Made by a program: the position numbers and the translations under genes. Positions 17,920-26,390 of a stretch of 64,000 bases of DNA are shown here, in pieces. The notes beneath the pieces are model-generated. The model did not search any database. It was not told the DNA's origin and saw nothing but the letters and a program-made list of their open reading frames with translations. This stretch comes from Larkinella insperata. Its GTDB lineage: Bacteria > Bacteroidota > Bacteroidia > Cytophagales > Spirosomataceae. How positions within the stretch are numbered: position 1 is the first letter of the stretch; every line of letters begins with the position of its first letter. The DNA lies in contig NZ_CP110973.1 in NCBI RefSeq assembly GCF_026248825.1, forward strand, positions 2,995,001 to 3,059,000, in the 5' to 3' direction.

Positions 17920-19392
17920 ATGAATCAACTGATTACGCCCAATAAAATTCTTTTCTTCCTGCTCATTAGCTGCCTGTTGGTGGTGGCAACTCCCTTGGTT
18001 CTGCTGGCTTTTTACAATCATCCGTCGGTGGTTGATGATTATTGTTTCGCCTATACCGTCATGCGTTTCGGGGTCTGGCAATCCCAGAAATTCTATTACG
18101 ATGGCTGGACAGGTCGCTATTTCCACAATTTTATTGTCCACACCAGCCCGATCATCTGGCGGTCGTTTGGTGCCTACGCGGTTTTTCCGATTATGCTGCT
18201 CGGTTTGCTCTGGACGGGCTTCTTTACCCTAATTCACCAAGTTGGCCAGCGGGTCATTAGCACCGCCGGACAGGTTGCCATTGCATCCGGGGCCTGCTTC
18301 CTGTTTATCACTCAGTTGCGCTCCATTGTCGAATTTTTTTACTGGTATACCGGCATGGCGGGCTATTCGCTGGCCAGCGTGCTGCTGCTTTTTCTGCTCA
18401 GCGTGTTCATTGCGCACGATCGGCAGCGCACCGGCTGGAAAAGCCTCTTGCTGGTGCTGGAAGCCATTCTGATTCTGTGCATCATTGGCTCCAGCGAAAC
18501 GTGGATGGTCGTGATGCTTTCCTTTCTGGGGTTCTGGGTGCTGGTCAGCCTGATTTACCGCCGAACCGTTCCGGTCCCGCTGATCCTGTTGCTGATCTGG
18601 GCCGGTTTATGCAGCTACGCCCTCGTACAGGCACCGGGCAACGCTATTCGGATGGGGGGCAACGGTTTAAGCCAGGATTTCCTGTTTTCGGCCATTGAAG
18701 CGGTAAAGTTCGGTTCGGTCTACTTCCGCGATCAGTTGCTGAAATCGTCAATTTTGATATTGTCCGTGCTCTTTTTACCGGTGGCCTACCGCCTGACCGA
18801 CAGTCGCAGCCCGGCGCGTTCCTACTTTTCGATTTACTGGTGGCTGGCGCTGGGCTTCTATCTGGGTTTGCTGTTTGTCCTGACGTTCCTGCACTTCTGG
18901 GCGGTGGGCGTTCCGCCGGTTGCGCGGTTGCTCAATGTCGTTAACCTGGTCTGGATTGTCGGCTGGTTTTACATGCTGACGGTTTGGGTCCGGGTTTTCC
19001 GGCCGCAGATCAGCAACTGGTCGATTGTTACCGGTTATCAGTGGCCGACGGTTGCGATCGTTGCGATTCTGCTGGGGTGGGTGAGCTACCAAAATGCCAA
19101 CCTGCGGCTTACCTATGATGACCTTCGTTCGGGCAGAGCCAAAGAGTATGATCAGCAAATGAAGGAACGCTACCAACTGATGGCCAGCAGCCGGAGCGAT
19201 ACCGTAGCCGTGCCGCCGTTGACGGTTTTACCGGCTTCGCTGGTGCTAAACGACCTCAGTTATCAATCGGGCGATCTGTTTAATAGCTGCTGGGCTGGTT
19301 ATTTTTACCGAAAAGGCGTCAAATTAAGCGCTGCATCGGTCACGTCGGCCGATGCTCAACCTGCACCACGCCAAGTCACGAGCCAGCCATGA
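17920..19392 (+). CDS. DUF6056-like polytopic membrane protein
   Basis: 490-residue protein with about ten to eleven hydrophobic helices. An early periplasmic loop carries VVDDYCFAYTVMRFG and YYDGWTGRYFHNF, the acidic-motif arrangement seen in GT-C glycosyltransferases and in the DUF6056 family, which I believe it belongs to. It probably acts on a lipid-linked sugar at the periplasmic face. Its stop codon overlaps the start of the next gene by four bases (ATGA), so the two are translationally coupled. Assignment to a specific reaction is not possible. Confidence 0.7.
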   Translation: MNQLITPNKILFFLLISCLLVVATPLVLLAFYNHPSVVDDYCFAYTVMRFGVWQSQKFYYDGWTGRYFHNFIVHTSPIIWRSFGAYAVFPIMLLGLLWTGFFTLIHQVGQRVISTAGQVAIASGACFLFITQLRSIVEFFYWYTGMAGYSLASVLLLFLLSVFIAHDRQRTGWKSLLLVLEAILILCIIGSSETWMVVMLSFLGFWVLVSLIYRRTVPVPLILLLIWAGLCSYALVQAPGNAIRMGGNGLSQDFLFSAIEAVKFGSVYFRDQLLKSSILILSVLFLPVAYRLTDSRSPARSYFSIYWWLALGFYLGLLFVLTFLHFWAVGVPPVARLLNVVNLVWIVGWFYMLTVWVRVFRPQISNWSIVTGYQWPTVAIVAILLGWVSYQNANLRLTYDDLRSGRAKEYDQQMKERYQLMASSRSDTVAVPPLTVLPASLVLNDLSYQSGDLFNSCWAGYFYRKGVKLSAASVTSADAQPAPRQVTSQP

Positions 19393-21113
19393 TTTCAATT
19401 TCACCCCCGTTTCGGAAAATTTCTCCTTTGCTGGTCGCCTTTCCGGTGGTTTGTTTTCTGGCGCTGGTGCTGCTGTTTGTCGACAACATTCCCTGGATGG
19501 ACGATCTGGAGTCGTTTTTCGGGTTTCTCATCAATTATACCCGCGCCGACTCGCTTTCCGAAAAGATGCACTGGCTGCTGGTACCCAACAACGAACACCG
19601 CATTCTGTTTGCCAAACTGAGCACCCTGTTTTTCTACAAACTAACCGGCCTGCTCAATTTCCGGTGGCTGATTTTCGTAGCCTTTGGCTGTACCGTAGCG
19701 ATCTGGCTGGTTTTATACCGAGTTTTTCGCTCCATGCGGTTGCCGTTGCTGGCCTTTTTGCCGGTGTCGCTGATGCTGTTCCAGCTTCAATACCGCCTGA
19801 CCAGCTTCTGGGCCATCACGGCCCTGCAGCACCTGGCCGTTACCATGCTGATTTTGTGGGCGATGTACCTGCTGGGCAATCCGAACCGGTCGATCTGGCG
19901 TTTCGTCGGGGCTATTCTGTTGCAGGTGCTGGCGTCTTTTTCCATGAGCAACGGCCTGTTCGGCTGGGTGGCCGGGCTGGGTGTGTTGCTGGTGCAGTGG
20001 CGACTGGAAGGCGTGAATTATGGCTGGCGGCTGGTCGTCTGGGCCGGGCTGGGCGGAGTAGTCATCCTGCTTTATTTCCACGATTTTGCCAATTTGCAGG
20101 GCAACGAAAGCAGCTTCTCGTTTTTTCTGCAACACCCGCATCTGGTCATTTTTGGCTTTTTTACCTTCCTGGGCGGGCTGTTTGATTTTTTCCCGATGCT
20201 CGGAATCGTTCCCCGGAGCATCCTGCCAACACTGGCCGGTATAGCGTGCGTGGCCCTGCTGTTCTGGTTGTTCAGAACAACGATGTTCCACAGTTTGTGG
20301 CAACCGAGCCAGAAACCGGTGGACAAAAACCTGAACCACCGACGGTATTTTTTCGTCGGAGCCTATGGCTTTCTGCTGGTTAATGCCGTGGTAGTGGCGG
20401 TCCTGCGGCCCCGGTTTGGCTACGATGTCATGCTGATCAGCAACTACATGCTTTACCCGGCTCTGCTGGTTATCCTGCTCTATCTGGATGGTTTAAGTGA
20501 ATTTCGGGATCCGCAGCGGCTGAAAAAATGGATGACGAGCGGCATTGTGCTGGGAAGCCTGGTCTGGTCTATCATGTATTTTCATCACCTGCCGATGCTG
20601 GCTGCCCAGAAGACCATCCGTCAGACGTCGGTTTTTAACCAGAAACACAATGATCTGGGTTTTGGGGCCATTGCAGGATCGGAGTACGCGGCTGCAATCA
20701 AACGGTGGATGGACAAGGCCACAGGCGAGGGCTTTTACGCATACCCGCAGCATACGTTTTACGCCCCCTACGAACAGCAATTGCTGAACCCGGCTCCGCC
20801 CGCTGATCCGGCTTTGCACCTGATGGTTCAGGAATCGGAAGCCGAGTTTCGGGTGGTGACCGAAAACTGGTCGTTGCCCGCCGGAATCCGGGATGCCTGC
20901 GTGGTTGTGAAATCGGCGCGTCATACCTACCTGTTTCCAGCTGACAACCTGTATGCTCCGAAACATTTCTACCTGCGACGCCGGATGCCCAACCTCAGCG
21001 CCCGGGTGCTCAAATCATTCCTGCATCCGGATATCTATCAGGTTGGTATTCTGGTGGATACAAACGAGGCCGTTGACATACGGTATTCGAATCAAACCTT
21101 AAACGTTCGGTAA
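19389..21113 (+). CDS. Polytopic GT-C-like membrane protein, unknown specificity
   Basis: 574-residue membrane protein with about ten to twelve helices and a soluble C-terminal domain of roughly 150 residues (from about 425). The first loop has PWMDDLESFFGF and LLVPNNEHRILFAKL, an acidic-then-His/Arg pattern like the first loop of the preceding gene, which suggests a related GT-C enzyme. No named family is recognised with confidence. Coupled to the upstream gene by an ATGA overlap. Confidence 0.6.
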   Translation: MISISPPFRKISPLLVAFPVVCFLALVLLFVDNIPWMDDLESFFGFLINYTRADSLSEKMHWLLVPNNEHRILFAKLSTLFFYKLTGLLNFRWLIFVAFGCTVAIWLVLYRVFRSMRLPLLAFLPVSLMLFQLQYRLTSFWAITALQHLAVTMLILWAMYLLGNPNRSIWRFVGAILLQVLASFSMSNGLFGWVAGLGVLLVQWRLEGVNYGWRLVVWAGLGGVVILLYFHDFANLQGNESSFSFFLQHPHLVIFGFFTFLGGLFDFFPMLGIVPRSILPTLAGIACVALLFWLFRTTMFHSLWQPSQKPVDKNLNHRRYFFVGAYGFLLVNAVVVAVLRPRFGYDVMLISNYMLYPALLVILLYLDGLSEFRDPQRLKKWMTSGIVLGSLVWSIMYFHHLPMLAAQKTIRQTSVFNQKHNDLGFGAIAGSEYAAAIKRWMDKATGEGFYAYPQHTFYAPYEQQLLNPAPPADPALHLMVQESEAEFRVVTENWSLPAGIRDACVVVKSARHTYLFPADNLYAPKHFYLRRRMPNLSARVLKSFLHPDIYQVGILVDTNEAVDIRYSNQTLNVR

Positions 21114-21128
21114 ATGAACGCAATAGTG

Positions 21129-21136
21129 TAATTTTG
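21129..21136 (+). promoter_or_regulatory. Candidate -7 promoter box before the glycosyltransferase
   Basis: TAATTTTG matches TAnnTTTG, 26 bases before the TTG start at 21162. No matching -33 TTTG is seen at 17-23 bases, so it may be fortuitous. Confidence 0.35.
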
Positions 21137-21161
21137 TGCGTCCTTTTTAACTTGATACGCT

Positions 21162-22109
21162 TTGTCTGAACCACTCATCTCGATTGTCGCTCCGCTTTAC
21201 AACGAACGAGAGTCGTTTCCACACCTAGTTGCGCGGTTGAATGCCCTGATGGACAGTTCTCCGCTTTCGATTGAAGTTGTCCTGATTGACGATGGCAGCC
21301 GTGATAATACGGCGTTGCTCATGCAGCAGCTGGCGCTGACCGACGAGCGGTACCAGTGCGTTTTTCTGGCCCGGAATTACGGCCACCAGATAGCCCTGAC
21401 GGCCGGAATGGCCGCTGCCAAAGGAACCGAAGCCCTGTTTATCATTGACGGTGACTTACAGGACCCCCCCGAACTGCTGACCGAATTTTACGCTAAATTC
21501 CAGGAGGGCTACGACGTAGTGTACGCGGTTCGGAAGAAACGGAAAGAAGGCTTCTTCAAGCGAACGGCCTATTTTCTGTTCTACCGCTTCATGAAATCCA
21601 TTTCCTACGTCGACATTCCGCTCGACAGTGGCGATTTCTCGCTGATCAGTCGGCGGGTTGCCAACGTCCTGAATCAGATGCCGGAGGAAAGCCGTTTTAT
21701 CCGTGGAATGCGCTCCTGGATCGGTTTCAAGCAAATTGGCGTGGAATACGAGCGCGACGCCCGCGTGGCCGGTGAAGCGAAATACACGTTTAAAATGCTC
21801 CGGCGGCTGGCCTACAACGGCATTTTTAACTTCAGCGAATTTCCGATCAAATTTGTCACCAACCTGGGGATGTTATCCATTGGCGTCGCTATTTTGTATC
21901 TCATTCAGACGCTCATCAAAAAGTATTTCTTCGGGGGCGTACCGCAGGGTTTTACGGCTTTGCTGTTTACCATCATCCTTTTCGGCGGTATTCAATTGAT
22001 CGGTTTAGGACTAATCGGAGAATACGTGCTTCGAATTTTCTTCCAGAGCAAAGGCCGTCCGTTATACATCGTTCGCGAGATCATCCGAAAAAAAGAACGT
22101 CAATTGTAG
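21162..22109 (+). CDS. Family 2 glycosyltransferase, GtrB/DPM-like
   Basis: 315-residue enzyme that transfers a sugar from a nucleotide donor to polyprenyl phosphate at the cytoplasmic face. The GT-A fold has VLIDDGSRDNT and IDGDLQDPPE (donor and metal binding), followed by two C-terminal membrane helices (NLGMLSIGVAILYLI and ALLFTIILFGGIQLIGLGLIGEYVLR), the usual GtrB/ArnC layout. It would supply the lipid-linked sugar used by the GT-C-like proteins just upstream. Start is TTG 21162: the next ATG is inside the catalytic fold. Confidence 0.9.
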   Translation: MSEPLISIVAPLYNERESFPHLVARLNALMDSSPLSIEVVLIDDGSRDNTALLMQQLALTDERYQCVFLARNYGHQIALTAGMAAAKGTEALFIIDGDLQDPPELLTEFYAKFQEGYDVVYAVRKKRKEGFFKRTAYFLFYRFMKSISYVDIPLDSGDFSLISRRVANVLNQMPEESRFIRGMRSWIGFKQIGVEYERDARVAGEAKYTFKMLRRLAYNGIFNFSEFPIKFVTNLGMLSIGVAILYLIQTLIKKYFFGGVPQGFTALLFTIILFGGIQLIGLGLIGEYVLRIFFQSKGRPLYIVREIIRKKERQL

Positions 22110-22111
22110 AG

Positions 22112-22182
22112 AAGAGTGACGAGTTAAGAGTTGAGCGTTAGCTGACGAATCACTGACGCTCAATTCTTGACTCTTACTTCTT
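22112..22182. repeat. Intergenic hairpin, purine-rich arms (family member 1)
   Basis: Arms 22112-22138 and 22156-22182, 27 bases each, 21 of 27 positions complementary and some others G-U. The left arm contains GAGTTAAGAG, shared with hairpins near 41.7 and 59.7 kb. A 12-bp palindrome CCGCCCGGGCGG follows at 22185-22196. Confidence 0.65.
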
Positions 22183-22225
22183 AACCGCCCGGGCGGCCCC
22201 GTCCTGCCTCTTAATTCTCGTAGGG

Positions 22226-23731
22226 ATGCTGTTTAATTCGCTTCAGTTCTTATTGTTTTTTGTCGTTGTAACGCTGACGTATTACAGTTTGCCGTGGCGC
22301 GGGCGCTGGGTGTTGCTGTTGGTGGCCAGTTGTTACTTCTACATGGTCTTCAAACCGGCGTACATCCTGATCCTGTTTCTGACCATCGTAATCGACTACT
22401 TTGCCGGAATCTGGCTGGAGCGGACGCAACCCGGACCCTCGCGAAAATGGCTGCTGATCATCAGTTTACTTTCCAATATCGGCATCCTGGCGTTTTTTAA
22501 ATATTTTGGATTTTTCAACGAAAGTATCGTCGGGCTGCTCGAACAATTAAACCTGAACGGTATTGCGCAACGGATCAATTCACTGGATGTTCGGCTGCTA
22601 AACAAAGTCCTGCTGTTTTTCGGGCAACCTACCGCTACTTCGTTTGAACTGATTGACAGGCTGGATATTCTGCCCATTGGCCTGTCGTTTCACACGTTTC
22701 AGGCCATGAGTTACACCATTGAGGTATACCGTGGCAACCAAAAAGCCGAGCGGCATTTTGGCATTTACGCGTTGTACGTGATGTTTTACCCGCAGTTGGT
22801 GGCCGGTCCGATCGAACGGCCGCAGAACGTGCTGCACCAGTTTCATACGTACTTTCAGTACGATTTCGAGAACCTGAAAGCCGGATTGATGCAGATGGCA
22901 TTCGGGTTTTTCAAGAAAGTTGTCATTGCCGACCGGATGGCCGAGATTGTCGGTCATGCCTACAACAATCCAACGCAGCACAACGGGCTGACCCTGCTTG
23001 TGGCAACACTGGCCTTCAGTATTCAGATTTACTGCGACTTCTCGGGGTATTCCGACATTGCCATTGGCGCGGCCCGGACGATGGGGTTCACCCTGATGGA
23101 AAACTTCAGAACACCGTATTTTTCGCGCTCGATTGTCGAGTTCTGGCGACGCTGGCACATTTCCCTCTCCACCTGGTTTCGCGATTACCTGTACATTCCG
23201 CTGGGCGGTAACCGGGTCAGTCCGTCCAGACGGTATCTAAACGTCTTTATTGTTTTTCTGGTCAGCGGTTTGTGGCACGGGGCAAGCTGGAACTACGTCA
23301 TCTGGGGCGGTTTGCACGGGGCCTATCAGCTTATGGCAAACTGGCGCGACAAAGCTTTCAGTCAGTGGGGAGTCAAGTTTCCCGAGGAAAACAAAGCGTA
23401 TCAGCTCCTGCAACTTCTGCTGACGTTCGTGCTGGTGATGCTGACGTGGGTGTTTTTCCGGAACCACAAAGCACCGGTCCAAAATGCCTTTCATATCCTG
23501 GGCAAGATCATTTTTACGCCGTTCGACGGGCCGCTGCGTGCGCCGTTCAACACCACTGAACTCTGGTTTTGCGTGCTGTTGGTGGCGGTTTTGTTCCTGA
23601 AGGAGAAGTTCTACCTGACCATCCCGACGCGCAACACCGTTCTGTTCTTTATTCTGTTTCCGCTGATCTGCCTGCTGTCGTACCTGTTCGGGGTCTTTAC
23701 CTCAAACCAGTTCATCTATTTCCAGTTCTAA
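22226..23731 (+). CDS. MBOAT family O-acyltransferase (AlgI-like)
   Basis: 501-residue inner-membrane O-acyltransferase that moves acyl groups (often acetyl) across the membrane to a surface polymer. The N-terminus MLFNSLQFLLFFVVV and FHTFQAMSYTIEVYRG are hallmarks of the AlgI/DltB group; the catalytic histidine is in SGLWHGASWNYVIWGGLHG (His 351, with His 364 behind it). About ten to eleven helices. In AlgI/PatA-type systems a partner SGNH protein finishes transfer, and here a secreted double-SGNH protein is encoded next, which supports a glycan O-acylation role. Confidence 0.92.
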   Translation: MLFNSLQFLLFFVVVTLTYYSLPWRGRWVLLLVASCYFYMVFKPAYILILFLTIVIDYFAGIWLERTQPGPSRKWLLIISLLSNIGILAFFKYFGFFNESIVGLLEQLNLNGIAQRINSLDVRLLNKVLLFFGQPTATSFELIDRLDILPIGLSFHTFQAMSYTIEVYRGNQKAERHFGIYALYVMFYPQLVAGPIERPQNVLHQFHTYFQYDFENLKAGLMQMAFGFFKKVVIADRMAEIVGHAYNNPTQHNGLTLLVATLAFSIQIYCDFSGYSDIAIGAARTMGFTLMENFRTPYFSRSIVEFWRRWHISLSTWFRDYLYIPLGGNRVSPSRRYLNVFIVFLVSGLWHGASWNYVIWGGLHGAYQLMANWRDKAFSQWGVKFPEENKAYQLLQLLLTFVLVMLTWVFFRNHKAPVQNAFHILGKIIFTPFDGPLRAPFNTTELWFCVLLVAVLFLKEKFYLTIPTRNTVLFFILFPLICLLSYLFGVFTSNQFIYFQF

Positions 23732-23838
23732 AAACCATCTTCGCGATGGAAAAACAAGGTGGAGCCAGCAAACTGCACGGGGAGACGAGTAGGATTAGTC
23801 CCATCACGACTCTCTGGTCAAAAGTATGGACCACGGAA

Positions 23839-25317
23839 ATGAACAAGCTGTCGCAGAGCGTCTCTACCCGATTTTTCCTCACGTTTTTTTTGATCTGGAT
23901 AGCTGCCGGAACGAAGCTGGCGGCTCAGGAGCCCCGTTTTGAGTCGGAAATAAAAGCCTACGAAGCCAAAGCCGTTGACGACCCGCCGGTTCCGGGCTCT
24001 ACGTTTTTTGTGGGGAGCTCCACCTGGCGGCTTTGGGGACCAACGCTGGAAGAAGATTTTGGCAAATTCAGCCCGGTGAACCGCGGGTTTGGCGGAGCAA
24101 CCATTCCGGATGTGCTACGCGTTATGGACCGGATCATTCTGCCGCACCGGCCTGCCCGGATTGTGTTTTCCTGCGGAGGCAACGATCTGGCGGGCGGTGA
24201 CACGCCCGAAACCGTTGCCAGAAACTTCAGAACGTTTCTGGCCCGCGTCTGGAAGGCCAATCCATTGACGGAAGTTTACTTCGTGTCCAACCGGCATTCT
24301 CCCGCCCGCGAAAAATTCCGCAAGCAGAGCGACCAGCTCAATCGGCTTGTAAAGGAGCTGGCCGGGAAGGCGGAGGGCCTGTATTACATCGATGTGGTTC
24401 CGCTGACGGACGGGAAAGACCGCGATCAGTTGTTCATGGCCGACCGATTGCATCTGAGTCGGGAAGGGCAGCAGCGCTGGATTCCGGTCATTACGGCCGC
24501 GCTGGAGGAGCAGGACCGGGTGCGTACCAAACCCGATCTGGCTGATTTGTACCGGAAGCGCGTTGCTGCGGGTGTGCTGAATGAGTCGGAAGCCGCTTTG
24601 CCAAGCCCGCAAAGGCTAAACATCGTTTTCATTGGCAACAGCATCACGGCGGGCGCGGGTTTGCAGGATCGCCAGACGGAAGCCCCGCCGGTGTTGGCAA
24701 CGGCGTATTTGAAGCAGCAGGCTGGCATTGATCAGGTCGCTTTTTCGAATCAGGGAGTGAGCGGCTACACGACCGTCGATTTTTTGCCCGAAACGGCGAA
24801 GGCGTTTGGCAAGGTGGTGCAGGCTGCCGATGCCTTCAAGAACGATCCGACGGGCCGGTTGATTTTCTCCATCGTACTCGGAACCAACGACAGCGCCATC
24901 CAGGGGCCGAACGGTTCGCCGGTTTCCCCCGAGTCGTACCGGGGCAATCTGAAAACCATTGCCGACCGGTTGCTGACGGATTATCCCGGATGCCGGCTGA
25001 TCATTCACCACCCAATCTGGTACAGCCCTACTACCTACAACCGGTCGAAGTATTTACAGGAGGGGTTAGATCGTTTGCAGAGTTACTTCCCGCAAATTGA
25101 CGCGCTGGTAGCGGCTTACGGCACCACGCATCCCGGTCAGGTTTACGTGGGCGATACGCAGGGCTTTAATTACTTCAAAACGCATTATCTGACGGATTTT
25201 CAACACGAAAACGGGCAGCAGGGCACGTTTTTCCTGCATCCCAACAAGAAAGGCTCGGCAACCCTGGGACTTTTCTGGGCCGAAGCCATCCGAAAAGCCG
25301 TGCAGCCCGGAAATTAG
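23839..25317 (+). CDS. Secreted protein with two SGNH/GDSL hydrolase domains
   Basis: 492 residues from ATG 23839, which places a clear signal peptide first (residues 1-30, cut near KLAAQ). Domain 1 (about 45-225) has VGSSTW (Ser 60), NRGFGG, SCGGNDLAG (Asn 115) and ADRLHLS (Asp 202, His 205). Domain 2 (about 258-490) has IGNSITAG (Ser 268), NQGVSGYTT, LGTNDSA (Asn 350) and FLHPN (His 467). Both keep the Ser-Gly-Asn-His blocks, so both could be active esterases or acyltransferases. The frame is open further upstream, but those residues overlap the MBOAT gene. It follows MBOAT by 107 bases. Confidence 0.88.
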   Translation: MNKLSQSVSTRFFLTFFLIWIAAGTKLAAQEPRFESEIKAYEAKAVDDPPVPGSTFFVGSSTWRLWGPTLEEDFGKFSPVNRGFGGATIPDVLRVMDRIILPHRPARIVFSCGGNDLAGGDTPETVARNFRTFLARVWKANPLTEVYFVSNRHSPAREKFRKQSDQLNRLVKELAGKAEGLYYIDVVPLTDGKDRDQLFMADRLHLSREGQQRWIPVITAALEEQDRVRTKPDLADLYRKRVAAGVLNESEAALPSPQRLNIVFIGNSITAGAGLQDRQTEAPPVLATAYLKQQAGIDQVAFSNQGVSGYTTVDFLPETAKAFGKVVQAADAFKNDPTGRLIFSIVLGTNDSAIQGPNGSPVSPESYRGNLKTIADRLLTDYPGCRLIIHHPIWYSPTTYNRSKYLQEGLDRLQSYFPQIDALVAAYGTTHPGQVYVGDTQGFNYFKTHYLTDFQHENGQQGTFFLHPNKKGSATLGLFWAEAIRKAVQPGN

Positions 25318-25322
25318 GTCCA

Positions 25323-26297
25323 TTACCGCCCGATGGCTACCTTCCGCAGAATCGAATCGATGATCTGTAAGGTCGTTACACCGTCGGCTTCGGCTTCGTA
25401 ATTGAGAATAATCCGGTGGTTGAACACGTCGGGTGCTACTTCCTTGATGTCTTCCGGCAGCACATAGTCACGCTGGTCGAAGTAGGCGAGGGCTTTGGCG
25501 GCCCGGTTGAGGTGAATACTGGCGCGCGGAGAAACCCCGTATTGAATGTACCGCGCTTCGTCGCGCAGGTTGTAATCGAGCGGCCGCCGAGTCGCAAACA
25601 CCAGTTCAATGATGTAGCGTTCGAGGGTTTCTGAAATCGTGATTTTATTGATTTCGTTCTTAATGCCGAAAATATCTTCCTTGTCCAGCACCGGCTGCAC
25701 TTCGTAATCGAAATTCAGGTTGGCCATCCGGCGCATAACCTCCAGTTCCTCATCCCGCGACAGATACCCCACAAACACCTTCATCATGAACCGGTCGATC
25801 TGGGCCTCCGGCAGCGGATAGGTGCCTTCCTGTTCCACGGGATTCTGCGTGGCCAGCACCAGAAACGGCTTGTCGAGCACAAACGTTTCCTCGCCAATCG
25901 TCACCTGCTTTTCCTGCATGGCTTCCAGCAGCGCCGACTGCACCTTGGCGGGAGAACGGTTGACCTCATCGGCCAGAATCAGGTTGGCAAAAATAGGTCC
26001 CTGCTTCACTTCAAAATCACCCGATTTCTGGTTGAAGATCATCGTGCCGACCAGATCGGCGGGCAGCAAATCCGGCGTAAACTGAATGCGCTGGAAATCA
26101 AGTTGCAGGGCCTTGGCGAGTGTATTGATGGTCAGGGTTTTGGCCAGACCCGGAACGCCTTCGAGGAGAATATGTCCGCCGGTAAACAAACCAATCAGCA
26201 GCCGGTTAAGCAGCGCCTGTTGGCCCACCACCACCTTGCTCATCTCCTCAAACACCTGCCGGATTTTGGCATGATACATACTATCGGATGAAGTCAT
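25323..26297 (-). CDS. MoxR family AAA+ ATPase
   Basis: 324-residue ATPase of the MoxR/RavA group, a chaperone-like motor commonly working with von Willebrand factor A proteins. Walker A EGVPGLAKT, Walker B LILADEVNRSP, and sensor region LATQNPVEQEGTYPLPEAQIDRF are all intact, followed by the lid domain. The usual neighbours (DUF58, VWA proteins) are not in view on either side. It converges with the SGNH gene, ending five bases from its stop, and lies downstream of prmC with a hairpin between them. Confidence 0.93.
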   Translation of the reverse strand: MTSSDSMYHAKIRQVFEEMSKVVVGQQALLNRLLIGLFTGGHILLEGVPGLAKTLTINTLAKALQLDFQRIQFTPDLLPADLVGTMIFNQKSGDFEVKQGPIFANLILADEVNRSPAKVQSALLEAMQEKQVTIGEETFVLDKPFLVLATQNPVEQEGTYPLPEAQIDRFMMKVFVGYLSRDEELEVMRRMANLNFDYEVQPVLDKEDIFGIKNEINKITISETLERYIIELVFATRRPLDYNLRDEARYIQYGVSPRASIHLNRAAKALAYFDQRDYVLPEDIKEVAPDVFNHRIILNYEAEADGVTTLQIIDSILRKVAIGR

Positions 26298-26304
26298 AGG
26301 GAAG

Positions 26305-26386
26305 AATGATGCGTTAAAAATGATGAACGATGAATTGACTGCGTTGCGGTGGCCTGTTCTTCGTTCTCCATTCCTAAGGCATCATT
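26305..26386. repeat. Intergenic hairpin (family member 2)
   Basis: Arms 26305-26334 and 26357-26386, 30 bases each with 24 complementary positions. It lies between prmC and moxR, both minus-strand, so it may end the prmC transcript. Purine-rich left arm (GATGAACGATGAA) as in related elements. Confidence 0.6.
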
Positions 26387-26390
26387 GATA

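Noticed and set aside
23569..23838. Upstream extension of the double-SGNH gene
   Set aside because: It overlaps the MBOAT gene in another frame and would bury the signal peptide, which starts at ATG 23839.
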